DNA from: Kerstersia gyiorum
GTDB taxonomy: Bacteria > Pseudomonadota > Gammaproteobacteria > Burkholderiales > Burkholderiaceae_B
Length of the DNA stretch: 64,000 nucleotides
Direction: 5' to 3'
NCBI RefSeq assembly: GCF_004216755.1
Contig: NZ_SGWZ01000001.1
Span: 372,001 to 436,000 of the forward strand
Part shown: positions 7,946 to 16,143 of the stretch, piece after piece
How the letters are laid out: each line of letters starts with the position of its first letter
How positions within the stretch are numbered: position 1 is the first letter of the stretch
Translations under genes and position numbers: made by a program
The notes under the pieces: generated by a model
What the model was told of the DNA's origin: nothing
Databases searched by the model: none
The model's input: only the letters and a program-made list of their open reading frames with translations

Positions 7946-8932
7946 TCAACTTTTCTCAGTAGGTGAGGATGGCGGTGTAACGGCCGCCGCTTGGGCATTT
8001 ACGCTGGTCGCCGTTGCTACGCTGCCAGCGGATTGTCGAGCCTTGTCGCGCAATGATCTGGCTTTGCCGATTCGAGCATGGATCGCTTGCGAACGAGGCA
8101 TGGACGGCGTTCCGCCTGCCAGTGCCGCAGTCTGGTTGGCAAAGTCTTCGTCAATGGCGATCCAGGATTCGCAGATCCGCACTTCGTCGTCATGCTGTTT
8201 GGCTTTGCGATAAAGGATGGCGGCGCGTTCGAAGTAAAACGGAGCAGCGCATTGCCGCTCGCCCAGAGGCTGGGCCCAATAGGTGTTTGCTTCGGCCTCA
8301 GCGCAGGCTGCCATGACTTCAAGGCTGTCTTTCTGGCTGGCCAGCTTGTAGGTCGGTACACCGTCTACATTGGCCTGCAGGCCCGCTTGCATGCGTAGTT
8401 CGCCTAGGGTGACGGGCGTTGTTGTGGCGCGCGCGGTCGGTGTGCTTTGACCTGGATGGACCAGGGCACCAACTGCGTCTGCTCGCTCTTGCCAGGAGCT
8501 GCTGGGAGTTTCCTGCGACGTAGATCGGGGGGCTTGGGTTCCTATCGGGCCGAGGATGACGGGCGGCGGGGGAGGGCGCTTTGCTCTCTGGCTCCATAAG
8601 ATGATGACGCATCCGATGAAAACAAGGACTGCGATAAATCTAGCGGCCCCGGACGCGGCAAACACCACTACTCCTGAGATCAGCATGCCGAGGACTACGG
8701 AGACAATGACGTCGTCTTTGGTGGGCGGCGTTTTGGGGCGTGCCGGTGCTGCTTTATAAAGCTTGGACGCTGATAGGCCGGTACCGGGAATGCCGGCGGT
8801 CACGCGAGTGCCGCGCTTGCTGAAGTTCACCGTCGCGCCACGTCGGCCTACCGATGTACTCACGCCCGATTTGCTGAAGTTCACCCGGATACCGGGTGCG
8901 ATTTTGACGCTCTTGCGAAAACGGAATCCCAC
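7946..8932 (-). CDS. DUF4236 domain membrane protein
   Basis: A 328-residue protein starting with GFRFRKSVKIAPGIRVNFSK, the signature of the DUF4236 domain (about residues 1-58, glycine-rich, ending GIPGTGLS). Two hydrophobic segments follow (about residues 75-120, VVLGMLISGVVVFAASG and FIAVLVFIGCVIILW), then a proline/serine linker and a helical C-terminal domain with KQHDDEVRICESWIAIDEDF. GTG at 8932 is preferred over ATG 8944 because GGAGG lies five bases before it and it gives the usual family N-terminus. Function of DUF4236 is unknown. It is the distal-most gene of the element and is partly duplicated in the remnant. Confidence 0.8.
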   Translation of the reverse strand: MGFRFRKSVKIAPGIRVNFSKSGVSTSVGRRGATVNFSKRGTRVTAGIPGTGLSASKLYKAAPARPKTPPTKDDVIVSVVLGMLISGVVVFAASGAARFIAVLVFIGCVIILWSQRAKRPPPPPVILGPIGTQAPRSTSQETPSSSWQERADAVGALVHPGQSTPTARATTTPVTLGELRMQAGLQANVDGVPTYKLASQKDSLEVMAACAEAEANTYWAQPLGERQCAAPFYFERAAILYRKAKQHDDEVRICESWIAIDEDFANQTAALAGGTPSMPRSQAIHARIGKARSLRDKARQSAGSVATATSVNAQAAAVTPPSSPTEKS

Positions 8933-9236
8933 GGCAGCCTCCATGTTGTCGGCGCATTTTAGTCAGGGAACATTAGGAAATGTTGCATAACTGTGTGCGG
9001 CGTGTCGTGGGAGGCAGAATTTTGCAGCCCGCGTGAGGCCGTGTTGCCTGTCCTTAGCAGTGCTAGGTGCTGCTCCTGGTGTGCGCCTGGCTGCTACGGG
9101 CATGCTCCGGGCAGGGTGCTGAACGTTACCGCGCCGTTACCGTAACCATACCGTGATCTTGCAGTGGCCCTTGGCGATACAGCACACCGTATCCACAAAT
9201 TTGCGGAGACGCCACTTCGAGGGACTCGGCTGTGTG

Positions 9237-9268
9237 GCCCATCGGGATTTCAAATCTACATGGGTTGC
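9237..9268 (+). repeat. 32-bp direct repeat, copy 1 (left of PIN cargo)
   Basis: Matches 11226-11257 at 25 of 32 positions, with shared blocks ATTTCAAAT and ATGGGTTGC. The two copies flank the low-GC PIN gene pair in direct orientation, about 2 kb apart. Confidence 0.5.
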
Positions 9269-9441
9269 CGCTTCAGCAATCAGCACACGCCCAGGTGCTA
9301 CCCGGCACCATGCCAGCACAGTGTTGATACGGTGCCGCTTCACCGTTGCTTCCCGGTCGTGTCACGCATGCGTCACGGTGTTGTCACGGGTGACGCTCTG
9401 GGGCTAAGCAGGGATTCTTGCTTTGGCCTCCGGGACTTTCA

Positions 9442-9474
9442 CGCCTTAGTCAGATTTGAAATCTGACTAAGGCG
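9442..9474. repeat. Perfect 16-bp inverted repeat with 1-nt centre
   Basis: CGCCTTAGTCAGATTT (9442-9457) is exactly mirrored by AAATCTGACTAAGGCG (9459-9474). There is no T-tract on either side, so it is a poor intrinsic terminator. It could be a protein-binding operator, a cruciform or the end structure of a lost element. Confidence 0.8.
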
Positions 9475-9824
9475 CCAGGAGAGCCGCGCCATTTAGGCAA
9501 CCGGTGCATAACTGCGCTCGTTGAAATCAGGCTGGCAGTTTTCCGCCGATCTTCTGGTTTCTTGGTGGAGCGCCTGCACCGCAGGGAAGGGGCGCGATTT
9601 GAAATAGCACCCTCGGGCAGTGTTGGGCTGTCAGATTGGGGCCAGGGTCCTGAGCCATAACCAAGCACGTCATGGATTCCTGCCTGCAGGCAGACGCTTG
9701 CCCTTCCGCGTTTCAAACGCCAAAGCTCCGAAGCATTCAAGCGACGCCGCGTGTCTGCGGTTCAGCTTGACTGTGTTGCACAGAAAAGATAGACGTCCAC
9801 TCCCCATCCTGTCAAAATTCAGCC

Positions 9825-10595
9825 ATGGACACGGACATCATCACTATCGCTCTAAGGGACGGGTCTCGCGGCTATGAAATTAGCCCCGAGCGGGTTCCGT
9901 TGTCTGTTCTTGCTGATTTTTCAAAGGATGTGCGCGATTTTATCAGGGGCGCGGGCGATGACATTGATATTGCCAATGTTGATGTTGGCATCATAAAAGG
10001 ATCATTGGCCATCAGCGCTGTGGGTATAAATTCCCCCTCTTTGGTGTCCGATTTACGTATGCTGGCCTCTTCGGAGGACATTTCCAAGATCACCAGCAAG
10101 AAACGCCGTGAAGTGATTCGAAAATGGCAATCGCATGCATACAAATTCGATAATGTTTTCGTCCGTATTGCGTCACCGTGGTCTAAAAATGTGATTTTGA
10201 TTTCAAAAACGACCGCCTTTAGGGAGATTGATCAATCAAGGCTTGTTACGGTTGAGAGATACATCAGGGGAGAAATTCAGGATCTGGGTGGCGCCAGAGA
10301 GTCAAATGCCCATGTTCGTCTACCTGATGGGAAAACCCTCACCGTGAGAACTGACCGAGAGTTAATTAAGCGCGAATCGGAAAATCTTGTTTACAAAGAA
10401 GTCCACCTTAGAATCCGCGCAAAAATGAACTTAGACACGGGGAAACTGAGCGATCCGGAATTGATCGAATTTGTGGATTACAAGCCAAAGTTCGACGAAG
10501 AAAAATTTCAAGAGGCCGTCCGAAAGGGGCGCGAGGCTTGGCGAGATATTGGTGATCCCGCTGCGTGGGTACGTTTATCAAGAGGGGATGACTAA
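9825..10595 (+). CDS. Unknown 256-aa protein paired with a PIN-domain protein
   Basis: No family recognised. The protein is soluble, without signal or membrane segment. The N-terminal half is hydrophobic/beta-rich with GAGDDIDIANVDVGIIKGSL. The central part is rich in basic residues (ISKITSKKRREVIRKW), and the C-terminal third carries many charged residues ending RKGREAWRDIGDP. The gene ends one base before the GTG start of the PIN gene, so the two are translationally coupled. Base composition is clearly lower in G+C than the phage and chromosomal genes, typical of acquired cargo. It may be the antitoxin or a sensor/regulatory partner of the PIN nuclease, but at 256 residues it is much larger than usual VapB antitoxins. 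Confidence 0.75.
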   Translation: MDTDIITIALRDGSRGYEISPERVPLSVLADFSKDVRDFIRGAGDDIDIANVDVGIIKGSLAISAVGINSPSLVSDLRMLASSEDISKITSKKRREVIRKWQSHAYKFDNVFVRIASPWSKNVILISKTTAFREIDQSRLVTVERYIRGEIQDLGGARESNAHVRLPDGKTLTVRTDRELIKRESENLVYKEVHLRIRAKMNLDTGKLSDPELIEFVDYKPKFDEEKFQEAVRKGREAWRDIGDPAAWVRLSRGDD

Positions 10596-11087
10596 GTGCA
10601 ATCCGTAATGCTTGATAGTAGCTTTTTGATATGCCTAAGCAATGATGAACGCCCCGAGCACCAAACCGCAAAAAAATACTACGCTGAATTTATTCAGCGT
10701 GGAATACCAATGTATTTGTCTACCATTGTAATTTGTGAATACGAAGTCAGGCAAAGAATAACGGATTTTGGGCTAGAAAATTTTCTGGTGCAACCCTTTA
10801 ATATTGATGAGGCGATTCAGGGTGCCAGGGTCTTTGACCATCTTTTCTCTGCCAGGGGTCAAGGCGATGAGCGAGTATCGGTAAAAGACGACGCAAAAAT
10901 TCTGTCTCAGTGCATCCTTGGCGGGATCAGCCATTTCATTACATCAGATACCAAATGTGCAAACAGGGTAACTAGATTAAGGAGCGCTGCCACCGTATCT
11001 GGATTGCCCATGCCAATTGACGTGCAGCAACCATACTGCTCCGCTTGGTTTAATCCGGAAAATCAGGCAGCAATGGACTTTGAATAA
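10596..11087 (+). CDS. PIN-domain protein (putative RNase, VapC-like toxin)
   Basis: A 163-residue protein with the PIN-domain acidic set: Asp7 (VMLDSSFLI), Glu48 (VICEYEVRQ), Asp98/99 (VKDDAKIL) and Asp118 (ITSDTKC), spaced as in VapC-type metal-dependent ribonucleases. GTG 10596 is taken as the start because GAGGGG (10582-10587) is eight bases upstream; ATG 10608 is too far from it. It directly follows the stop codon of the 256-aa partner gene. The pair sits in a low-GC cargo zone at the distal end of the element, flanked by 32-bp repeats. Target RNA and antitoxin relation are unknown; a role in phage defence or element maintenance is inference. Confidence 0.82.
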   Translation: MQSVMLDSSFLICLSNDERPEHQTAKKYYAEFIQRGIPMYLSTIVICEYEVRQRITDFGLENFLVQPFNIDEAIQGARVFDHLFSARGQGDERVSVKDDAKILSQCILGGISHFITSDTKCANRVTRLRSAATVSGLPMPIDVQQPYCSAWFNPENQAAMDFE

Positions 11088-11225
11088 GGCTCCTAAACCG
11101 CCCATTTATGAACTGCTCCTCCCAGAAGTTGAACGGTTCTAGATTAAGAGGTCAAGGCCAGGGGCTAGCAGCATGGAAGGTGTGTTTTTTTCGACGGTCT
11201 CGCAGGCGCGATGCTGTTGCGCGTA

Positions 11226-11257
11226 GGCCATCGAAATTTCAAATGCGGATGGGTTGC
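11226..11257 (+). repeat. 32-bp direct repeat, copy 2 (right of PIN cargo)
   Basis: Partner of 9237-9268 (25 of 32 identical). It lies 139 bp after the PIN gene stop and before the convergent phage genes, in a 200-bp stretch without genes. Confidence 0.5.
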
Positions 11258-11295
11258 TGATTTGGAAATGGTTGCTCTTCCTGCAACCGACGCCA

Positions 11296-11599
11296 TCAGC
11301 ACTCGTCCTGTAGCTCGCGCCAGATAGTCGCGTACTCGGCAATCCACGCATCAGCCACGTCTCCGAACCTTTCGCGCAGTTCCGCCCTGGCTGCGTCCGC
11401 TTGGTTGCCGCTGGGCACCCTCATGCAGCGATCCCCGTATTCCTCGCGGTTGTCGAATGCCACCACGGCATCCATCAGCGTAAACACGCTACGGTCGCGC
11501 TCCCATTCAGCCAGCCATTGCGGGCTCTTCTCTCCGGCGCCCTGCGGGGGGGCGCACAGCCTCCAGCGCCCGGATGCGTCGATCAATGGCTTTGCTCAT
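11296..11599 (-). pseudogene. Small phage protein, frameshifted at a 7-G run
   Basis: ATG 11599 (AGAGG just upstream) opens MSKAIDRRIRALEAVRPP, a motif shared with the two upstream small genes, but this frame stops at 11507 after 30 codons. The -1 deletion of one base in the seven-G run at 11546-11552 would join it to a frame reading GAGEKSPQWLAEWERDRSV and on to IAEYATIWRELQDEC at 11296, giving about 101 residues. Without the shift, the downstream frame has only a TTG start at 11586. It may be a true mutation, phase variation, programmed slippage or a sequencing error. Confidence 0.65.
11546..11552 (+). repeat. Seven-G homopolymer inside a small phage gene
   Basis: GGGGGGG on the plus strand (seven C on the coding strand). 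Loss of one base would restore a single open frame through 11599-11296. Runs of this length are prone to slippage. Confidence 0.7.
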
Positions 11600-11759
11600 G
11601 GCTTGCCTCTTGCGGGTACAGGAGGGCAAACTGAATTGCCCCTGTTGATTGCGGGTTGTCCTGGTCGCGGTAGAAGGCGTCAAGGGGGCGGCGTTCGGTG
11701 TCAGATACGGGTGGTCTGGCGGCTTCCAGGGCGGATAAGCGGCGCTCAATGGCCTTCAT
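11583..11759 (-). CDS. Small phage protein with N-terminal RR-LEA motif (58 aa)
   Basis: 58 residues, starting MKAIERRLSALEAARPP. It overlaps the preceding gene by 14 bases and the next by 17, which implies translational coupling. The N-terminal pattern (I-x-R-R-I/L-x-x-L-E-A, then proline) recurs in the genes on both sides while the C-terminal parts differ. Function unknown; it follows the tape measure gene, where tail-assembly or accessory genes are common. Confidence 0.6.
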   Translation of the reverse strand: MKAIERRLSALEAARPPVSDTERRPLDAFYRDQDNPQSTGAIQFALLYPQEASHEQSH

Positions 11760-11898
11760 GGTTGCGTCTCCACAGAAGTATGGCTCCATCGCTCCCAGGG
11801 GCTGATAGCCAGATTTCGGACGGCAGGGCATGGTTTGCCGGGCTTGGTGCCGCCGCCGCTTCCAGGTGGTCAATGCGGCGTTTTATGGTTGTGGCCAT
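11746..11898 (-). CDS. Small phage protein with N-terminal RR-LEA motif (50 aa)
   Basis: 50 residues, starting MATTIKRRIDHLEAAAAPSP and ending WRRNHEGH. AAGGAA lies about eight bases before ATG 11898. It is 71 bp downstream of the tape measure gene and first of three tandem genes sharing the same N-terminal helix motif. No known family recognised. Confidence 0.6.
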   Translation of the reverse strand: MATTIKRRIDHLEAAAAPSPANHALPSEIWLSAPGSDGAILLWRRNHEGH

Positions 11899-11969
11899 TA
11901 TGGTGTTCCTTGTTTGTTGGTTTAAGCGGAGGGGTATCAATTCCCTCCGCATTGTGCTCAGGGCTTTGG

Positions 11970-14900
11970 TCAATACCCCCGACGCCGCCACCCTAGGTTT
12001 GCCTCTCCGTATTGCGCGTATCGACCGTTTTGGGAGGCATCCTTGATCATCACATTCAGGACAAAATCTTCATCTGCCACCTGGTTGAGTGATGCGCTAG
12101 TTCCAGGCGGGGCATTTTGGATTACGACAGAAATATTGACCGGCTTGCCGCCCTCTCCTGACGCGTCCTTGTTGCTTACTACCTCGCCGCGACTATTTGG
12201 CAGCAGATATTGCCTGCCGCTGGCGGTATTCAGAATCTCAGGTGCGCCGTTTTCGTTGATGCGATAGCCATTTCCTGGCGACACTGGACCGCCGTACTGA
12301 CGGCCACCTGATGAGCGTATGGAGCTAACTCTCGCCATGCCCCCTGCGACCGCCGCAGCAGCAGCGGCAGTAGCCAAAGCAGGGCCGACGACAGGGATGC
12401 CAACCAAGGATGTGTAGGCGCCTTGAGCTGCCTGATATGTCTGAATGATTGTCTGGGCAATGGCCGCTGCCTTATATGCTGCGCTTTGCTCACCGAGCGC
12501 AGCCCGCAGTCCATCAGTCATTGTCCCGAGGCCCGACTCAAGACTGCGAATCTGAGCGTTTTGTTTCGCTTTTTCAATCTGGGCCTTCCGTGCTGCGTTT
12601 TCTTCTGCCAGCTTATTTTCCAGTTCGCCATAATCAACCTGTAGCCCGTACTTCTTCTCCAGGTGCTCCTGCAGCCGGGCCAGCTCATCTTCGTACTGCG
12701 TCTGCTCCAGAGCGATATCCGCTTCCAGTTTCTGCGCGTCGCTTTCGGTCTTAGCCTGCTCCTTTTCAAGCGCCATGGCCGACATTCTTTCCAGGTGGGC
12801 TGCCTGCAATTCTTCGATCATGGTGTCGTAGGCTTGCCGTTGCTGGATTTCCAGCGCCTTCGCTTCTTGAAGCCTCTTTAATTGCTCTTCGTACCGGGCC
12901 TGCTCTGCTTTGGCTTCGGCGTCGTACCGTTCGGTCTGGTCGTCGAATGCGCCCCCAGACAGTGGCTGCACATCACCGAACACGTATTGCTCGACCTCTT
13001 GCGCGGTGCTTCCGACCTTTTTGCGGGCTTCCTCTGCCTGTTGGACCTTGTACAGCGCCGCTGCCATGGCTTCGATCTGTGCTACTTGCTCGGGTGTGGC
13101 AACACTGTTCAGGCTGGCTGCCGCCTGGGCCTTGGCCAGGGCTTCGCCGCTCAGCGCTGCAAATTGCAGCGATTGCGCCATCCGGTCAATCGTCTGGATG
13201 TTCGACTCTTGGGCGCGTTTCAGTTCTTCGGCGGCCTGCTTGGCTTTGCGCTGGGCCTCTGTTTCTGTCTTGGCGGCCTTTTTGGTCGCCGCTTCTTGCT
13301 TCTGGCGGATCTGGGCCAGGCGCTCGATTTCGTCCAGTTCCTTCGCGTTCAGCTCCGCAAACTGGCCTTTCTGGTGCAGGCGTGCCTGCTCCACGTCGTA
13401 TAGGAGGCTGGCTGCAGTGCCTGCCTTCTCGTGCAAGGCGATCTGCTTTTCCAGGGCGTCGATTTGCTTCTGGGCCTCGACCCCGATGGCTTGCGCAGCG
13501 GCGCCTGCATTTGCCAGCGCGCCGGCGGCGTTGTTGGCGGCATCCGCCACGCGTCGCAGTGTGGCTTCAAACGCGGCCACCAGCCCCGTTGCGTCAGCCG
13601 CTTCAGTCTTGGCAATGTCCAGCTTGGAAGCCAGGTCTACCAGGTGCACAATCTGTTCGCGTGAGACGCCGGCCTGATACAGCTTTTGCAGGACCGGTGA
13701 AAGATCCTCGCCAGCGTTGCGCGCGTTCAGCAGCTCAACGCGCCAATCGCTCCACTGCTTACGGCTCCAGTCAGTGGAAAACTCATTGATGTTGCGCACA
13801 GCGCTGTACAGCCGCTTCCAGGCTGCCTCTGCCTCTTTGGCGGTACGCGCCTGCTCGGACAGCGCATCATTCATCTTCTTGTCTTGCTGGATTTTGCTCA
13901 GTTTCTCGAATTTCTCAATGGCTTGATCCAGCGGGACGTCGAAGGCCTCCATAGACTTGCGCGCATCGTCCGCGTTCGTTTTGAATACCAGCCAGCCAGC
14001 AGCAACCGTAGCCACCACGCCAATCAGGCCGGCGGGCCCGCCCAGCGCAGCAAGCAGGCCGGCGCCAGCGCGAGTAACGCGATTCTTTGCTGATTCCAAT
14101 GCAGCCATGGCGGCGGCTTGCCTGGTAGTTGCGGCGGTGGTTCGATCCATCGCCGTAGCCTCAGCAGTGTTAGCTGTGGCATTAGATGTTGCAGCGACCG
14201 ATGCTGCGGCCGTTGCTTTTGCTGCGATGGCTGCAGCCTGGGCTTTCTTTAGGGCCTCTGCGGCAGCCCTGCCATTGACCAAGGCCATCTGAATAGACTT
14301 GGTGATGTAGGCCGCCATGGCGCCCGCGCCAGCTGCAGTCAGTGTTTTGACGATCACGTCGATGTTCTCGCCCAGCTTGATGATAGCGGCTGACAGCATG
14401 CCCGTGGCGCCCGATGCATTATTGGCCTCGCCCAGGAATACGCTCAGGTTGTTGGTGAAGGAACGGAAGGCATCGCGGAGATTGGTCGCCATAGAGGCGG
14501 CCGCGTCGCGGTTCTTCTCCAGCGACGTCACCAGGCCATCACTCAGCATGCGGGCGGTCAGTTCGCCGGCAGTGCCCATGCGGCGAATTTCTTCTGCCGT
14601 CTTGCCGCTCGATGCGGCGATGTCATTCACCACGCTGGGCACGGCCGCCATGATGGTTTCCCATCCATCAGCCTCGACCTTGCCCTTGTTCAGCGACTTG
14701 GTAAACGCGCTGATGGCGCTGTCGGCCCGCTGCGCACTCGTGGCATTGGTCACGAACAGGTAGGACAGGGAATCCACTGCATCCATCGCGGTTTCCGTGG
14801 AGTACCCCATCGCGCGCAGTGAGTCAGCGGTGCGGATATATACCTCCGACGATTCCGCCAGGCTTCGGTAGGTGTTGTTGGCGTTGGCCAGCAGCCGCTG

Positions 14901-15260
14901 CTGCACCATGTCGTACTCTTCAGCGCTGGCTGTCGCCATCCGCACGCGCTCCGACATTTCGCCGTAGCTTTCGGACAGGTCAATCAGTGTCCGCACGCCC
15001 TGAATGGTTAGCAGGCCACCCAGCACCTTACCAAGACTGCCGAGCGATGACGATGCTCCGTTGGCTTCTGCGCCCAACCCCTTAACGGCAGCAGCCGTCT
15101 TGGTTAGGGTGAAGGTCGCGTCGTTTGCCGCCTTGTCGGTTCGGTCGAACGTCTTTTGCAGACGTCCCATGCTGTCGTCGGCAGGTTTAATGCTATCAAG
15201 CAGCTTCTGTGTATGCGCCTCGACGGTGTACCAAATGGTGCCCACATTGCCGTCTGTCAT
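11970..15260 (-). CDS. Phage tail tape measure protein
   Basis: 1096 residues with the architecture of siphophage tape measure proteins. The N-terminal domain (about residues 85-280: SYGEMSERVRMATASAEEYD through RMLSDGLVTSLEKNRD) matches the tape-measure N-terminal family. Next come alanine-rich helices, a hydrophobic hairpin-like segment (AGLLAALGGPAGLIGVVATV, about 395-430), and long heptad-rich coiled coils (about 590-920). The C-terminal part has YGGPVSPGNGYRINENGAPE, the terminal motif of many such proteins. By the usual 0.15 nm per residue it would set a tail of about 160 nm. Oddly, no tail tube, chaperone or tip gene accompanies it. Confidence 0.92.
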   Translation of the reverse strand: MTDGNVGTIWYTVEAHTQKLLDSIKPADDSMGRLQKTFDRTDKAANDATFTLTKTAAAVKGLGAEANGASSSLGSLGKVLGGLLTIQGVRTLIDLSESYGEMSERVRMATASAEEYDMVQQRLLANANNTYRSLAESSEVYIRTADSLRAMGYSTETAMDAVDSLSYLFVTNATSAQRADSAISAFTKSLNKGKVEADGWETIMAAVPSVVNDIAASSGKTAEEIRRMGTAGELTARMLSDGLVTSLEKNRDAAASMATNLRDAFRSFTNNLSVFLGEANNASGATGMLSAAIIKLGENIDVIVKTLTAAGAGAMAAYITKSIQMALVNGRAAAEALKKAQAAAIAAKATAAASVAATSNATANTAEATAMDRTTAATTRQAAAMAALESAKNRVTRAGAGLLAALGGPAGLIGVVATVAAGWLVFKTNADDARKSMEAFDVPLDQAIEKFEKLSKIQQDKKMNDALSEQARTAKEAEAAWKRLYSAVRNINEFSTDWSRKQWSDWRVELLNARNAGEDLSPVLQKLYQAGVSREQIVHLVDLASKLDIAKTEAADATGLVAAFEATLRRVADAANNAAGALANAGAAAQAIGVEAQKQIDALEKQIALHEKAGTAASLLYDVEQARLHQKGQFAELNAKELDEIERLAQIRQKQEAATKKAAKTETEAQRKAKQAAEELKRAQESNIQTIDRMAQSLQFAALSGEALAKAQAAASLNSVATPEQVAQIEAMAAALYKVQQAEEARKKVGSTAQEVEQYVFGDVQPLSGGAFDDQTERYDAEAKAEQARYEEQLKRLQEAKALEIQQRQAYDTMIEELQAAHLERMSAMALEKEQAKTESDAQKLEADIALEQTQYEDELARLQEHLEKKYGLQVDYGELENKLAEENAARKAQIEKAKQNAQIRSLESGLGTMTDGLRAALGEQSAAYKAAAIAQTIIQTYQAAQGAYTSLVGIPVVGPALATAAAAAAVAGGMARVSSIRSSGGRQYGGPVSPGNGYRINENGAPEILNTASGRQYLLPNSRGEVVSNKDASGEGGKPVNISVVIQNAPPGTSASLNQVADEDFVLNVMIKDASQNGRYAQYGEANLGWRRRGY

Positions 15261-15277
15261 GTCTGTGTTCCTCTAGG

Positions 15278-15724
15278 TTATGTGTTGCCTGCACCAGCAG
15301 ACTCTTCCAACCGTGTGATGCGTTCTTCCAGTTCTGTGGCCTCTATGATCTTCGTCACGTCAGCAATGGCAGCTAGAAGCTCCCTGGCGGCGTCTGTGGA
15401 GAGTTTCCCTGCTCCGGTGGCCTGCATGACGGCGCGTGCCATATCGGCGGCTGTGGCGCTGTCTGGCAGCTTCAGGCTGACGATCTCGCCCTGAGGCTTG
15501 AGCTTTGGCATGAGCCGATCGGCAATCATCGTGAGGGCCTGTGCGTCGCCAGTCTTAGCCAACTCCACGACCGCCCGCCAGAAGCCAGCCTCACCATCGG
15601 GATACCCGTCCTGCAGTGCCTTGCGCAGGATCGTGCGCTTGTTGAGGCTCCCCGCTGGGCGGCCGCCACGGCTGCGCGGGGCACCGCTTTTGAGTTTCTC
15701 GACTGGTAATTTATTGGTTGGCAT
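15278..15724 (-). CDS. Small-terminase-like / DUF5681-like phage protein
   Basis: 148 residues with SRGGRPAGSLNKRTILRKAL near the N-terminus, a GRPxGSxNKRT motif found in DUF5681 proteins and at the start of many phage small terminase subunits. The middle has FWRAVVELAKTGDAQALTMI and the C-terminal half is helical (TKIIEATELEERITRLEESA). It lies 17 bp upstream of the tape measure gene. If it is a TerS, it would let a satellite redirect packaging; if not, it is an unassigned phage DNA-binding protein. The call rests on one motif and context. Confidence 0.55.
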   Translation of the reverse strand: MPTNKLPVEKLKSGAPRSRGGRPAGSLNKRTILRKALQDGYPDGEAGFWRAVVELAKTGDAQALTMIADRLMPKLKPQGEIVSLKLPDSATAADMARAVMQATGAGKLSTDAARELLAAIADVTKIIEATELEERITRLEESAGAGNT

Positions 15725-15778
15725 AGGGTAGGGAGCTGACAGGCGCCACCCTGTATTGAGTGGTCGCCGTGAGTGTGG

Positions 15779-16129
15779 TTATTCCTTCGGGAGATTGCTA
15801 ATGTCTGCCGAGAGGGTGTTTGTGACCGCTTGGTGTGCATGCGGGTATGTTGCAGAGTTGGCCGCGACGTCAGCTGACTGCTTGCCGGATTGCTTCAAGG
15901 TCGCCAGTGCGGGGCCGGCGAGTGCATCAAGTACCTCATCTGCGAACTGGCCTTGCAGCGAGCGACGAATCTTGGCGTCTGCCACGCTTGCTGCGTCAAG
16001 CAGTGCCTGCTGAACGGCTTGCTTGATTCGGCTGCTGACGCCATCGGCAATCTCCTTGGCGTCCTGGTTGACGGTGGGCTTGTAGGGGTGGGCGGTGCTC
16101 GTGGAGACGTTCAAATGTGCGGTGCTCAT
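15779..16129 (-). CDS. Unknown phage/element protein (116 aa)
   Basis: Starts MSTAHLNVSTSTAHPYKP; ATG 16129 is preferred over an ATG six codons upstream because of a GGA ribosome-site remnant at a workable distance. An alpha-helical middle (GVSSRIKQAVQQALLDAASV, ADEVLDALAGPALATL) and no membrane segment or cysteine. It ends 54 bp before the small-terminase-like gene. No family recognised. Confidence 0.6.
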   Translation of the reverse strand: MSTAHLNVSTSTAHPYKPTVNQDAKEIADGVSSRIKQAVQQALLDAASVADAKIRRSLQGQFADEVLDALAGPALATLKQSGKQSADVAANSATYPHAHQAVTNTLSADISNLPKE

Positions 16130-16143
16130 AGGGGTGATTCCTA

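Larger units (their letters stand above)
8933..9824. other. 0.9-kb region without a gene; palindrome and repeats
   Basis: No open frame here has a recognisable product or a plausible ribosome site. It contains a perfect 33-nt palindrome (9442-9474), one copy of a 32-bp repeat (9237-9268) whose partner lies beyond the PIN gene, and several ATTTCAAAT/ATTTGAAAT decamers (about 9247-9257, 9453-9462, 9596-9605). The stretch could be a decayed gene, a regulatory zone for the cargo at 9825, or an insertion scar. Confidence 0.5.

Noticed and set aside
9137..9466. Short open frames on both strands upstream of the PIN cargo
   Set aside because: They overlap each other on opposite strands, lack ribosome sites and show no family signature.
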